NCBI GenBank assembly: GCA_002336115.1
Contig: DDEN01000063.1
Coordinates: 1-64,000, forward strand
DNA from: Chitinophagaceae bacterium UBA1953
GTDB taxonomy: Bacteria > Bacteroidota > Bacteroidia > Chitinophagales > Chitinophagaceae
DNA: 64,000 nt
Direction of reading: 5' to 3'
In this document: positions 17,805-27,316 of the stretch, piece by piece
How the letters are laid out: each line of letters opens with the position of its first letter
Position numbering within the stretch: position 1 is the first letter of the stretch
Notes under the pieces: generated by a model
Databases searched by the model: none
Told to the model about the DNA's origin: nothing
Seen by the model: only the letters and a program-made list of their open reading frames with translations
Made by a program: the position numbers and the translations under genes

Positions 17805-18569
17805 ATGAAAAAACAATCTGTGTTATTTTTTTTGCTGCTCATTTCAGCAGCACTTCAGGCACAAACAAGACCTGATACATTAAAAATCGTTAAGCCAAAT
17901 ACCAATATAACTCCTGTTAAAACGATTGTTAAGCAATCAACCAGCACAACAACACCTACAAACATACAAACCAAACCTACCGGTACAGCGCCGACGCAAC
18001 CCACATTAACCGATGCCGATTATTATCTTGCCGGAGCTGTTATAAAAGTTACAACAGGCAACGATAATAAAGAGCCCAATACCTCTACAGCATTTTTTTA
18101 TGTGCGTCCAAGAAAATCGAATGGTATGGTTGCTTACAAATTGGAAGACTATGCGAATGAAATAAAAGCCAACCAGTCAACTGATTTAAGATTAGACAGA
18201 GCCGCAACGCTAATCTCTGCACAAAATTCATTGCAGTACTTTAAACAGAACGGAGTATCTGTAGTAATCACTTACTGCAATAAAAATTTTTGTACAGATG
18301 CCTGGAAAATCAACGGTATAACAATAACACTTGAGTTTAAAGATGCTAACGGAAATCCTGCTCCCTCCGGCTATGCTTCAAAAACAATCAGTTTTCCTGT
18401 ATCAAGCGGCACGCTTGGGTTTACGGCCGGGTGTAATCCTTTGTGGATAACCGATGGAAAGACCTGCGGTCACAGTGACCAGTTGCAAAAAATGCTGTTG
18501 AAAACCGATGAATATTTTAACCCGTTACCTGCAAAAATTGTCGGCTATCATACAGATGATGTCAACTAA
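17805..18569 (+). CDS. Secreted protein with TGNDNKE/DAWK module, 254 aa
   Basis: A signal peptide ends at ALQAQ (20). A Thr/Pro/Lys linker runs to about 68, then the recurring module starts: TLTDADYYLAGAVIKVTTG, TGNDNKE at 84-90, and TDAWKINGITITLEFKDANG later. It is closest to the gene at 7345 (same LTDADY entry and same strand before FKD-NGNP). Three Cys in the last third may pair after export. Ligand and role unknown. Confidence 0.65.
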   Translation: MKKQSVLFFLLLISAALQAQTRPDTLKIVKPNTNITPVKTIVKQSTSTTTPTNIQTKPTGTAPTQPTLTDADYYLAGAVIKVTTGNDNKEPNTSTAFFYVRPRKSNGMVAYKLEDYANEIKANQSTDLRLDRAATLISAQNSLQYFKQNGVSVVITYCNKNFCTDAWKINGITITLEFKDANGNPAPSGYASKTISFPVSSGTLGFTAGCNPLWITDGKTCGHSDQLQKMLLKTDEYFNPLPAKIVGYHTDDVN

Positions 18570-18694
18570 AAAACAAACAGTTCAACCCGTAATGTTTCAC
18601 TGCAAAATAATAAACATGCAGCAGGCTTATTGCCCATCATTATAAGCTGTTACAAAAAAACTGAACATCTGAAAACAATTCATTCTGTCATACT

Positions 18695-18748
18695 ATTCCC
18701 CGGGAGATCATTATCTGCCACAGGCAGTAATACTCCGGGGAATTTTCA
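18695..18748 (+). terminator. Long hairpin terminator
   Basis: The outer arms ATTCCCCGGGAG (18695-18706) and CTCCGGGGAAT (18733-18743) pair with one bulged G. Inside, CTGCC/GGCAG forms a second short stem. TTTT follows. It separates the promoter E unit from promoter D and ends 37 bp before dyad D. Confidence 0.7.
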
Positions 18749-18784
18749 TTTTATACAAGCAGTTAAGTGCAGGCTGATTTCGAA

Positions 18785-18834
18785 AATCATCTTTTTTAAT
18801 GATTAAATATGCCTGGGCTGCTATTTATTTTTAC
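18785..18834 (+). promoter_or_regulatory. Island promoter D: dyad plus -7 element
   Basis: Dyad AATCATCTTTTTTAATGATT at 18785-18804 with 6-bp perfect arms, 21 nt, then TATTTTTAC at 18826-18834. The chosen ATG is 21 nt downstream. The dyad sequence is identical to the plus-strand reading of dyad A. Confidence 0.75.
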
Positions 18835-18855
18835 AACATAACGCTTAATTTTTTT

Positions 18856-19953
18856 ATGAAAAAAATATTCTTCTTTTTACTAATCATTTTTGTGGCAATA
18901 AACGCATATGCACAAATTGAAACAAAACCTGTTAAACCGGTTATACAAAACATTAACATACCAGTAAAGAAAACTACAGATTTAGCAATAACCATAAACA
19001 GTATTGAAGACAACTCAATACCAAGGCAAAATCAATATACAGTTCATTACACCGTAACAAACACAGGAACAGAAGATGTCAGCAGGTACGTTGCAAGCGG
19101 GCAATCCATCCGTTTAAGCGGATATTTTTCCGGACCAACATCTGAAACTGCTTCATTTTGGGGAAATGCAAGTGGTTCTGCTGAAAACTTTCAACTGATC
19201 AGTTTTGAAGACAACCATTCCGGGAATTCAATATTAAAATCCGGAGAAAGCAGCAGGGGAACAATCAAAGTATGCAAGTTCAATCCTGCCTATTATGATT
19301 ACTCTGTTTATTTAAACCCTTCCAAATATAAATTCGTACTCAGTGTAGATAGCAAAAATGAAATAGCTGAAACCAATGAAAATAATAATACTGCCGAATA
19401 TCAGCTTCCTCTGCATATCAATACCCCGGCTGATTTATTTTTAACAGCGACAACAGTAACTGTACAAACGGGCAATGACAATAAAGAAGCCAATAACTCT
19501 GATGTGGATTTTTGCGTTGGACCCGGATCATTAACTTCTATTACAAATAACAAATTATTCCGGGTAGATAAATATAAAAACGAGATTAAAGTAAATTCTA
19601 CAGTCTCAATACCTTTAAACAAATCGCAGGCACCTGCAGACCCTCAAAACTCTTTAGAATTTTTTAAGCAAAAAGGAGTTACTGTAATGATCTTATACAC
19701 GAACCGTGTATTTCCCACCGATGCATGGAACATCAGCAACGTTTCAGTAAAACTTGATTTCAAAGACAGGTTTGGAAATGATTTACGAACCATAACGATC
19801 AATTTCCCAAAAGCAAACGGTATTCTTGGATATAGATTCGGAGACCCATTAGATATTAAATCGCAGCGACGTTGGTTGATTCTCCAGGCCGATGGAAATT
19901 TCAATGCCAAAGGTGAACCCGTATTTACAATGGTACCTGATCAATACAAGTAA
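18856..19953 (+). CDS. Secreted protein: CARDB-like domain plus TGNDNKE module, 365 aa
   Basis: ATG at 18856 gives a leader ending NAYAQ; an ATG at 18799 lies inside the promoter and was rejected. Residues about 42-185 look like a CARDB adhesion-type domain (DLAITINSI, VHYTVTNTGTEDV, then the hallmark NEIAETNENNNTAEY). Residues 192-360 are the recurring module with TGNDNKE at 205-211 and TDAWNISNVSVKLDFKD. CARDB domains are found in extracellular bacterial and archaeal proteins. It heads the promoter D unit, followed by three tandem paralogues. Confidence 0.7.
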   Translation: MKKIFFFLLIIFVAINAYAQIETKPVKPVIQNINIPVKKTTDLAITINSIEDNSIPRQNQYTVHYTVTNTGTEDVSRYVASGQSIRLSGYFSGPTSETASFWGNASGSAENFQLISFEDNHSGNSILKSGESSRGTIKVCKFNPAYYDYSVYLNPSKYKFVLSVDSKNEIAETNENNNTAEYQLPLHINTPADLFLTATTVTVQTGNDNKEANNSDVDFCVGPGSLTSITNNKLFRVDKYKNEIKVNSTVSIPLNKSQAPADPQNSLEFFKQKGVTVMILYTNRVFPTDAWNISNVSVKLDFKDRFGNDLRTITINFPKANGILGYRFGDPLDIKSQRRWLILQADGNFNAKGEPVFTMVPDQYK

Positions 19954-19978
19954 TTGCTGTTAATACATTCCATAAGTG

Positions 19979-21022
19979 ATGCACAAATTTTTTTCAATTA
20001 CTATTTTATTATTGGCGGCTATTATAACCCATGCACAGCAGAAGCAAAGTTTTGGTGTTGTTAGCTATTCAACCCCTGTAAATTGGCAAAAGCAACAAAC
20101 CGAAGCCGGGGTACAACTGTCTGTTACCGATAAAAAAACAGGCGGCTATGCAATTGCTTTCATTACCAAAGCAATTGCATCTGATGCAGAAGCAAATGAA
20201 AATTTCAAAACAGATTGGGCAAGGCTTGTAAAAGCTTCTGTTCAGGTAAATGGAGAACCGGCTATGCAGCAGCCTTTCAGTGAAAATGGTTGGAATGTAG
20301 TATCGGGTACTGCTAATTATACTGATGGTGCTGTTACAGGCATGGCAACATTGCTAACTGCAACAGGCGGCGGGCAAATGGTTAGTGTGCTATTGATGAC
20401 AAATACACAACAATATCAAAACAATTTACTTGCGTTTATTAATTCACTGGATCTGGCAAAGGTTACAACAAATTCAACTGGTGATAAAACACCGGCAGTC
20501 ATCAATAATTCAAATAACTCATCCATCGTGGGGTTATGGATATTTTATAATACAGAAGCAAATGGATATTCAAACGGCTTTCCGGTTGTTACCGGCGGAT
20601 ACATGAGAAGAGAATATCTTTTTAATACCGATGGCACTTATACGTTCAGGGCAAAAGACTGGATGGTGTATGTAAAAGATATTTTGTTTGTTTACGAAAC
20701 AGGCACTTATACAGTAAAAGGAAATCAAATTACCATTACACCCAAAAAAGGCACGGGCGAATGGTGGAGCAAAGCAGCCAGTGGCAGAACAAGCGAATGG
20801 GGTAAATTAGTAAGGTCTTCTTCAGACTATAAATTAGAAACAGTTACCTATACTTTTGAGTTTAAATATTATTCAGGATCAAATGCCCTGGTACTGAAAG
20901 CAGCAAAGCCCACCAGCAGGGACGGAGCAAAAAATCCCAATCAAAGGGAGCAGGAATATATTTACAGTGTAAGGGAATTGGATAAATCTCTCATAGATAA
21001 CCCTCCAGGGTTTAAAAAATAA
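19979..21022 (+). CDS. Secreted two-module protein, tandem paralogue 1, 347 aa
   Basis: ATG at 19979 follows an in-frame GTG at 19976. A signal peptide ends at ITHAQ. Module 1 (to about 165): QSFGVVSYSTPVNWQKQQ, GWNVVSGTANYTDGAVTGMA, LLTATGGGQMVSVLLMTNTQ. Module 2 is lipocalin-like: IVGLWIFYNTEANGYSNG, MRREYLFNTDGTYTF, YETGTYTVKGNQITITPKKG, and a closing TYTFEFKYY strand. Close relatives follow at 21047 and 22155. A small barrel that binds a ligand is plausible but unproven. Confidence 0.65.
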   Translation: MHKFFSITILLLAAIITHAQQKQSFGVVSYSTPVNWQKQQTEAGVQLSVTDKKTGGYAIAFITKAIASDAEANENFKTDWARLVKASVQVNGEPAMQQPFSENGWNVVSGTANYTDGAVTGMATLLTATGGGQMVSVLLMTNTQQYQNNLLAFINSLDLAKVTTNSTGDKTPAVINNSNNSSIVGLWIFYNTEANGYSNGFPVVTGGYMRREYLFNTDGTYTFRAKDWMVYVKDILFVYETGTYTVKGNQITITPKKGTGEWWSKAASGRTSEWGKLVRSSSDYKLETVTYTFEFKYYSGSNALVLKAAKPTSRDGAKNPNQREQEYIYSVRELDKSLIDNPPGFKK

Positions 21023-21046
21023 TAACGACATACAACTACAATTAAT

Positions 21047-22129
21047 ATGAATCGGCTATTCTTTCTAATAATGCTTACATCTTTTGCAACGTTTGTTTCT
21101 GCTCAAAAACAAACTTTTGATATTGCAACTTTTACCACGCCAAATGGATGGACAGAAAAACAGGACGAAGACAAAATCTCCTACTCCCGAATAGACGGTG
21201 GTAGCTGGGCACAAATGGCTATTTACAAAAGCGCCGCCAGTGCCGGGAATATAGAATCTGATTTTGATAAAGACTGGAATGAACTGGTAGCAACAGGCAA
21301 AACCATTTCTTCTCCCGAAAAAACAAAACCACAAACAGCAGAGGGCTGGACGGTAATGAGCGGAAGTGGTATATGGCAATACAATGGTACGAATGTAGCT
21401 ACTATACTCACCACATACAGCAACGGCCAAACCTGCATCAGCATTCTTTGTAATGCTACGGCAAAACCTTATTTGAAAGAATACAAGGAATTAATCGTAA
21501 GCCTTGACCTTGCAGGTAGCAGTAATACCCCGGTACAAAATAGTGAGCCGCCCGTACAGGATACTGCCAGCACCAGTTCGGGCAACAGCAGTCATGTAAC
21601 AGAAAACAGCGTACAACAAACTGAAGATATTTCAATTGTTGGCTTATGGACAAGTTATGTTCTGGAAACGAATGGCTATTCAATTAACGGCAGTCCTCAA
21701 TATACTGCCGGTTATTTAAGAAGAGAATATAATTTTTATGCTGATGGCACTTATTTGTTCCGCAATAAACAATGGCTTGTTAAGGCTCCGAGTATTGTAT
21801 TCCAGTATGAAACAGGAACGTACAAAGTGAACGGAAATCAACTTACACTTACTCCCGGCAAAGGGAAAGCGGGATTTTGGAATAAAACAAAAAGTACGAA
21901 AGAATGGGGAAGCCTGATAAAATCATCTACCTATAATCTGGAAAAAACAACCTATACATTTCAAATAATCATTGACAATACTTATGGCAACTCTATTGTC
22001 CTCAAATCATTAAAACCAACACAAAGAGATGGCGGGCAATTTAACGGCCCCAACGATCCTTATGAATTTCATTACAGCTTTCGAAAACTGGAGTCATCGA
22101 TTGACAACCCTCCAGGTTGGAAAAATTAA
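21047..22129 (+). CDS. Secreted two-module protein, tandem paralogue 2, 360 aa
   Basis: A signal peptide ends at FVSAQ. Module 1 begins KQTFDIATFTTPNGWTEK and is the most divergent of the three. A Ser/Thr/Gln-rich linker spans about 165-195. Module 2 closely follows paralogue 1: SIVGLWTSYVLETNGYS, LRREYNFYADGTYLF, YETGTYKVNGNQLTLTPGKG, TTYTFQIII, ending SSIDNPPGWKN (paralogue 1 ends DNPPGFKK). The gap is 24 bp to the gene before and 25 bp to the gene after, so all three are one transcript. Confidence 0.65.
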   Translation: MNRLFFLIMLTSFATFVSAQKQTFDIATFTTPNGWTEKQDEDKISYSRIDGGSWAQMAIYKSAASAGNIESDFDKDWNELVATGKTISSPEKTKPQTAEGWTVMSGSGIWQYNGTNVATILTTYSNGQTCISILCNATAKPYLKEYKELIVSLDLAGSSNTPVQNSEPPVQDTASTSSGNSSHVTENSVQQTEDISIVGLWTSYVLETNGYSINGSPQYTAGYLRREYNFYADGTYLFRNKQWLVKAPSIVFQYETGTYKVNGNQLTLTPGKGKAGFWNKTKSTKEWGSLIKSSTYNLEKTTYTFQIIIDNTYGNSIVLKSLKPTQRDGGQFNGPNDPYEFHYSFRKLESSIDNPPGWKN

Positions 22130-22154
22130 TAAATGGCATACCATTTCAATTAAC

Positions 22155-23783
22155 ATGAAGCCGCTTTCCTTTTTTATACTACTTACATCATTTGCAACAA
22201 CTGTTTTTGCTCAAAAGCAAAGTTTTGATGTAATCTCTTACTCGGCTCCTGCTAACTGGCAGAAGACACAAAACGAAGGAGGAATACAGTATGTTATTTC
22301 TGATAAAAAAACAGGTGGTTATGCCATTGCCATCATTACAAAAGCAACAGCATCGGAAGCAACAGCAAATAAAAATTTTACTACCGACTGGACAAGGCTG
22401 GTAAAAACAACCGTACAGGTTACAGCCGAACCAACCATGCTGGAACCATCAACTGAAAACGGCTGGGATATTGTTTCAGGCAATGCAAATTATACCGACA
22501 GGAATAAGAATGGTTTGGCAACATTAGTAACAGCTACCGGCGGCGGAAAAATGGTAAGTGTGGTATTGTTAACCAATACGCAGCAATATCAAAACGAAAT
22601 ACAAGCCTTTATACAATCTCTGGAGCTTCCTGAACTTGCTTCACAAAATAAAAGAAGCAACAATTCCGGACCAGATAACGCAAATGTAAAACAGCTCTTA
22701 GGTATATGGGGACAATACCAAGGCGAATCTTATGCCGGTGCTGGTGGCAGCAGCAACCTTACCGCAGGTTACGACTGGCGGGAATATTATTTCAACGTCG
22801 ATGGAACTTACCAGTTTCTTCAAAAAAGTATCAGTTATCTGTACCAGAACGAAATTGTTTTTGCTTATGAAAAAGGAACCTATAAACTGAATGGTAATCA
22901 ACTTTCCCTATCGCCACAAAGCGGTACGGTAGAAAGCTGGAGCAAGGCGGGTAGCGATATGGCGGGCAAATTATTAAAAACAGAAAAACGTACATTAGAG
23001 AACGTTACTTACACAATCGACTTTCATTATTTCTCCGGTATAAAACAAACGAACCTGGTGTTGCAGTATAACAAGCGAACAGTAAGAGACGGTGCCTGGA
23101 GCACGAATAACAGTTTTAAAAATTCTTGGTTGTATAAGCGTCCCTTCAACCCGGATAAACCTGCCATAGAATTACCTGCTGGCACCAACATAAATTTTAA
23201 ATACAAACCGGTTGCTGCCAGTGCTGCAACTGAACCAAAAAAAGATGCAACCAGTACCGCTGTTAATTCCCCGCTTTCCGGAAAAATATGGGAAGGTACC
23301 AGCACTGAAAAGTTTGCCAATGCAGGTGGAACCAGTTATAATACAGGCGGCTTCTCAACAATTCAATACCGTTTTTATACTGATGGCACGTACCGGTTTG
23401 TAAGCGTTATTGCTTCGCATTATACAGATACCAAATCGCTGGGTTATGAAAAAGGAACTTATACCATCAGTGGTAACCAGCTCACCATTGTTCCCACAAA
23501 AGTATATAATGAAGAATGGAGCAAAACCGGTAAAACAACCAATGGCAACAGCGATGTAACCAACCGTGCAATCAATGAAACCTGGGGTAAAAAATTAAAA
23601 ACATCCGTAAGAAAACCGGAGCGGGTTACTTATACGTTCAGCATTGGTAATAATGCCGGCCGCACTGCGCTGATTCTTCAATACAGCAACGGCCAAACCG
23701 AAAGAGAAGGCAAAGGCAGCCAGGTATATCTCAACGAAACCACAGAAAAGCAATCGGTTAAACTTCCGGCAGGAATAAACTAA
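22155..23783 (+). CDS. Secreted three-module protein, tandem paralogue 3, 542 aa
   Basis: ATG at 22155 gives a leader ending TVFAQ; the frame runs back into the preceding gene and the upstream start was rejected. Module 1 (QSFDVISYSAPANWQKTQ, LVTATGGGKMVSVVLLTNTQ) is near-identical in places to paralogue 1. Two lipocalin-like modules follow: one with DWREYYFNVDGTYQF and YEKGTYKLNGNQLSLSPQSG, a second with IQYRFYTDGTYRF and YEKGTYTISGNQLTIVPTKV. The C-terminal module is therefore duplicated inside the chain. Last gene of the promoter D unit; it converges on the gene at 23901. Confidence 0.65.
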   Translation: MKPLSFFILLTSFATTVFAQKQSFDVISYSAPANWQKTQNEGGIQYVISDKKTGGYAIAIITKATASEATANKNFTTDWTRLVKTTVQVTAEPTMLEPSTENGWDIVSGNANYTDRNKNGLATLVTATGGGKMVSVVLLTNTQQYQNEIQAFIQSLELPELASQNKRSNNSGPDNANVKQLLGIWGQYQGESYAGAGGSSNLTAGYDWREYYFNVDGTYQFLQKSISYLYQNEIVFAYEKGTYKLNGNQLSLSPQSGTVESWSKAGSDMAGKLLKTEKRTLENVTYTIDFHYFSGIKQTNLVLQYNKRTVRDGAWSTNNSFKNSWLYKRPFNPDKPAIELPAGTNINFKYKPVAASAATEPKKDATSTAVNSPLSGKIWEGTSTEKFANAGGTSYNTGGFSTIQYRFYTDGTYRFVSVIASHYTDTKSLGYEKGTYTISGNQLTIVPTKVYNEEWSKTGKTTNGNSDVTNRAINETWGKKLKTSVRKPERVTYTFSIGNNAGRTALILQYSNGQTEREGKGSQVYLNETTEKQSVKLPAGIN

Positions 23784-23900
23784 TACAGGCGAAACATTTG
23801 CATCAGATAAATGATAACAGCCAACTTTATATAAACCAAAATGAGAGGGAACTGATGTTTTTGAGTAATGAAATTTCATGGTTAAAGCTGTGCTTTTTCT

Positions 23901-25262
23901 TTATTTATTTTCCCTTAGCAAGGTACATACCGATACTCCGTTTTTCAGTTTCAAAATTCTTCCTCCTTTTACTGCAATGAAGCTGGCTTCGTATGACTCT
24001 GTTTTGCCTTCAAAGTGGTTGGTGGCTGTAACATTCCAATTACTTACAGTATAATTTCCTTTGTATTCCTGCTGATAAGTATTCATAGCGCCAACCCAGC
24101 CACTTGCTCCTTTATGCGTACTGCTGTAAAGTCCGTTACTGTTAAATGTAAATTCATCACTACGTGCAACCGCTGTTGTTCCTGCATTATTGCCGGTTAC
24201 AGTTGAGTACCAGGTAAGCGATGCCGATTCATTTCCGCTGACCCATGTTCCATACAAATCCTTCTTTGCAACAGCAAAGCGGTTGTAATCATACATCGAT
24301 ATTAAATCATTGTTATTCTCTCTTGCTGCCCTGGGGAACTGCTGGTGAAGCAGAACGTCATCAGGAGCTGAAGCAACGATAATTGACAATGTACCCGTAT
24401 ATGGAATTATGCGAAGGATCATACCAATAAATCTCTTTTCACAGGTTTGCCTGTCGGTTGCCCATCCTTCAACATAATGTGGAGAATCATCAGAAAAAGT
24501 GGTGGCCTGCACAACAAGTTTTTCTCCGGTGATAAAGTATTTTGAAACATATGTGTCCCAATAAAAGAACCTCGCTTCTTTACCTGTTCCCGAATAATCG
24601 CTGGCCTCAAAAGGTTCAACATAAGAGAGAAGAACCTTTACCTTGTTTTTACTCACCAGTACATAATCGTCATAAACAGTACTGGTCCACCCGTCATCGA
24701 AGTTGGTGGTTGTGAATGTAAAATGGCCGGTTGAGGACTGCAAAGCAGTTGTTTGTTGTGTATTAGTTGTTTTTTCAGGAGCAGTTTGTATGGGTTCCGT
24801 TTTGTTTTCCTGTGGGGGGTTATTATTCGCTTGGTTTGTTGTGTTTGTATTTAACTCGCCAAAAAAAATACAGATCGTACTATTATCTGCCACATAATAA
24901 CTGATAAAGCTCCGGTTACCTTTTTGCAGCCATCCATATTCCTTATCCGTTTCTGAAGTTGAAAAACTCCAACCTGCGGATATTAACGCAGCAGACAATT
25001 GTTCAATATGAAAGCCGGAAGAAGCGGGCAGATACAAAACTTCAACCGTATTTACTGAATTGCCTCTTTTTTTTGCCTCCAGTTCCAGCACTTTCTTTGC
25101 GGCCATTACAGATAACCCCCTGTTGTCTTTTTTACTGTTTGCAGGAAGTGATATCCCCGTTAATGAAGATTCAGTTACAACAGCAGTGTTTTTCTGGGCA
25201 TTCACATTCATTGATAAAAGCATTGCAAAAAGCAAGTGAATGTATGTTGTAGTAAGTTTCAT
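23901..25262 (-). CDS. Secreted multi-module protein with lipocalin-like C-terminus, 453 aa
   Basis: ATG at 25262 gives a leader ending NVNAQ; an upstream in-frame Met at 25295 spoils it. Residues 40-135 are a small alpha/beta domain (LSVMAAKKVLELEAKKRGN, then WLQKGNRSFISYYVADN). A Gln/Thr/Asn/Pro linker follows to about 180, then a domain starting FTFTTTNFDDGWTSTVYDDY that resembles the island N-terminal module. The end is lipocalin-like (LYGTWVSGNESASLTWY, DEFTFNSNGLYSS, YKGNYTVSNWNVTATN). Unrecognised, but built of island parts and preceded by promoter F. Confidence 0.6.
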   Translation of the reverse strand: MKLTTTYIHLLFAMLLSMNVNAQKNTAVVTESSLTGISLPANSKKDNRGLSVMAAKKVLELEAKKRGNSVNTVEVLYLPASSGFHIEQLSAALISAGWSFSTSETDKEYGWLQKGNRSFISYYVADNSTICIFFGELNTNTTNQANNNPPQENKTEPIQTAPEKTTNTQQTTALQSSTGHFTFTTTNFDDGWTSTVYDDYVLVSKNKVKVLLSYVEPFEASDYSGTGKEARFFYWDTYVSKYFITGEKLVVQATTFSDDSPHYVEGWATDRQTCEKRFIGMILRIIPYTGTLSIIVASAPDDVLLHQQFPRAARENNNDLISMYDYNRFAVAKKDLYGTWVSGNESASLTWYSTVTGNNAGTTAVARSDEFTFNSNGLYSSTHKGASGWVGAMNTYQQEYKGNYTVSNWNVTATNHFEGKTESYEASFIAVKGGRILKLKNGVSVCTLLRENK

Positions 25263-25323
25263 GTGATGATTTCCTGATTGTTTTAATGACCGCATAGTAT
25301 ATCAGTCGCATTGTTTTGCTTTG

Positions 25324-25373
25324 ATAAAAATGCATAGAATATGGAGGTTAAGCCATCCCTAAAAAGGGGGATT
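25324..25373 (-). promoter_or_regulatory. Island promoter F: dyad plus -7 element
   Basis: On the minus strand, dyad AATCCCCCTTTTTAGGGATG (25373-25354), 21 nt, then CATTTTTAT (25332-25324), one mismatch from TAnnTTTRY. The ATG follows 61 nt later. The dyad starts 4 bp past the stop of the upstream gene, so it could double as a transcript end. The exact spacing favours a promoter role. Confidence 0.6.
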
Positions 25374-25377
25374 TTTA

Positions 25378-27249
25378 TCAGCGCTTTTTGATTTTAAAAT
25401 TGCCAATGAAATATGTTTGATTATCTGCATCACTGTTACTGTGTTTAAACTGTACCCAGTTAAAAAGTGTGGATGCAGGCAAACCTTTTGGCAAATCCGC
25501 AACAATATTATCATCGAAAAGCAACTGTATTGCTTCTCCATTCTTTAAGAGTTTTACATGTACCTGATTCAGCTCTTTATCGTTTGAGAAACCGATACCC
25601 GGATAATCCGTTTTGTTGCTGGAAAAAGCGGTGCCAAAACGTGTTTCAACAGTTATCTCACCCGGTCTTCCCGAAAATCCTGCACGAAAACGGATTTTAA
25701 TAAACCCATCGTTTTCATTCAGTTTGTTTTGTGTACACAGGTACAACTCCAATGCCTTGGCTCCCCACGGAATATCACGGGGCACCGCAAGATCAAATGA
25801 AAGCTCAAAGTTCTGTGGCAATGGCTTTTTCATACCGGACGGAATAACAAAACTATTGCCCTTTATCTCCAGCCAGTTTTGATTGCTGCCTTTTATACTC
25901 ACCACTGTTGCATACTTTGCATTGGTATTCATTTCAGATTTCCAGCCATTGGGTTTCTGACCGGGTGCAGTAGTTGAAAAATCATCAAAAAAGAAAACGG
26001 AAGGATCACTTTCTGTAGGCTTTGTTGATACTGGCTTTTCCTGCAATACAGGTTTATCTTCTGATACTGGCGAATGTAAAGGAGTGTATGGCTTGCCTTT
26101 TACTTTTTCAGGATCGAAAAAGAAATTATAAACGTAGTCGAAATTAAAATTGGTGACGATGGATTCGTGCATATGTTTGAAATAGGATTGATCCATTGAG
26201 CCTCCTTTCCATTTTACTACAATCCATTGCGGTTTATCGGTTTTACACAAAGGCTCCAGTTGGGGATCGACACGATATACAGGATATGATTTATTAAATG
26301 CTGTACCATCGGCTGTTTTTAAAAATATATCACGGCCGTTCTGAAGATCCGTCATGGAAAAGCCTCCGTAGGTTGAATAAGCAGGTTCATTCAACCTGTT
26401 CTTATATTTTTCCCTTAACTGTTTTATTGTGGCTTTTACCTTTTCATACCTATCCGTAATCTGCTTTGTATAAAAGTCTTTATCGTTGGGTCTTGTTGAA
26501 TATTGCTCAGCTACCGATTGTTTTTCTTCACCCGTTTTTACGGGTATGGCATCTTCTGCATACTGCAGCATTTCACCAATTGTAACATGCACAAACGGGA
26601 AGCGGTTGTTTTTACTGAGGATCACATTTAACGATAAAGGTTCGTCATTACCCTGGTTTGGTTTTGTATAAAAAATAAACCTGTTGAGTGAGGAACAGGC
26701 CGAAAGATCATACAATCTTTTTTCAGCAGCCTGCAGCGAACCGGGTTGTTCAGCAATCACTTCTTCATCAAAGGCCGGTATTGTAAACAGACAAACTTTG
26801 TTTGTATTGATACCAACCAACCGGTTGATCAGCGGAATTTCATTGGCTGCAATGGTCCATGAAATACCAAGGTTATTTTCAGGCACCCATTTGTCATTTT
26901 GCCTTTTTAAAAACCGGTAGGTCATCGCATTCGTTCCGTAACTATGCGGAACGGCTTCATTATACCTTTCAGCATAAATATCTTTTTTAGGACTCAGGTA
27001 TTTCCTGATATCGCCCATGCCACCTTTGGGCTGATAGCTTGCCTGCATCCAGTTGGCAAATGAATCAGCTATAGATAATTGTGCGGCCGAATATTTTTTT
27101 TCATCAACCTGTAATGGTTTTGTATATCCTTTGAACTTGTAAATTACTTTCCAGCCAATATAATCATCTTCATATTCAGGATGATATTCCTGGGCAAAAC
27201 TGCCTTGCACATAACAAATGAAAAGGAGAGTAATAATTAGTTTGTTCAT
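25378..27249 (-). CDS. Secreted protein with NFDF-like module and concanavalin-like C-terminus, 623 aa
   Basis: ATG at 27249 gives a leader ending GSFAQ; open frame further upstream was rejected. The first two thirds are unrecognised. Around 370-410 it shows PQWIVVKWKGGSMDQS and IVTNFNFDYVYNFFFDP, matching the C-terminal end of the paralogues at 14505 and 15828. After a Pro/Glu/Ser/Lys linker (about 415-450), residues 455-623 look like a LamG/concanavalin-type jelly roll (FFDDFSTTAPGQKPNGW, NFELSFDLAVP, NWVQFKHSNSD), a fold that often binds sugars. Promoter H lies upstream. Confidence 0.6.
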   Translation of the reverse strand: MNKLIITLLFICYVQGSFAQEYHPEYEDDYIGWKVIYKFKGYTKPLQVDEKKYSAAQLSIADSFANWMQASYQPKGGMGDIRKYLSPKKDIYAERYNEAVPHSYGTNAMTYRFLKRQNDKWVPENNLGISWTIAANEIPLINRLVGINTNKVCLFTIPAFDEEVIAEQPGSLQAAEKRLYDLSACSSLNRFIFYTKPNQGNDEPLSLNVILSKNNRFPFVHVTIGEMLQYAEDAIPVKTGEEKQSVAEQYSTRPNDKDFYTKQITDRYEKVKATIKQLREKYKNRLNEPAYSTYGGFSMTDLQNGRDIFLKTADGTAFNKSYPVYRVDPQLEPLCKTDKPQWIVVKWKGGSMDQSYFKHMHESIVTNFNFDYVYNFFFDPEKVKGKPYTPLHSPVSEDKPVLQEKPVSTKPTESDPSVFFFDDFSTTAPGQKPNGWKSEMNTNAKYATVVSIKGSNQNWLEIKGNSFVIPSGMKKPLPQNFELSFDLAVPRDIPWGAKALELYLCTQNKLNENDGFIKIRFRAGFSGRPGEITVETRFGTAFSSNKTDYPGIGFSNDKELNQVHVKLLKNGEAIQLLFDDNIVADLPKGLPASTLFNWVQFKHSNSDADNQTYFIGNFKIKKR

Positions 27250-27316
27250 TTTACAGGTTTTAACGAATGTAAGCAGCAGTGAAAATTTCCTGATCGCTCG
27301 TAACCTTGCTGAAGTT

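Noticed and set aside
18799..18855. Upstream ATG for the CARDB-like gene
   Set aside because: It lies within the promoter dyad and adds 19 residues in front of a complete signal peptide.
25354..25373. C/G-rich hairpin read as a simple terminator
   Set aside because: There is no T run after the stem, and the spacing to a -7 word equals that of the other seven promoters. A double role stays possible.
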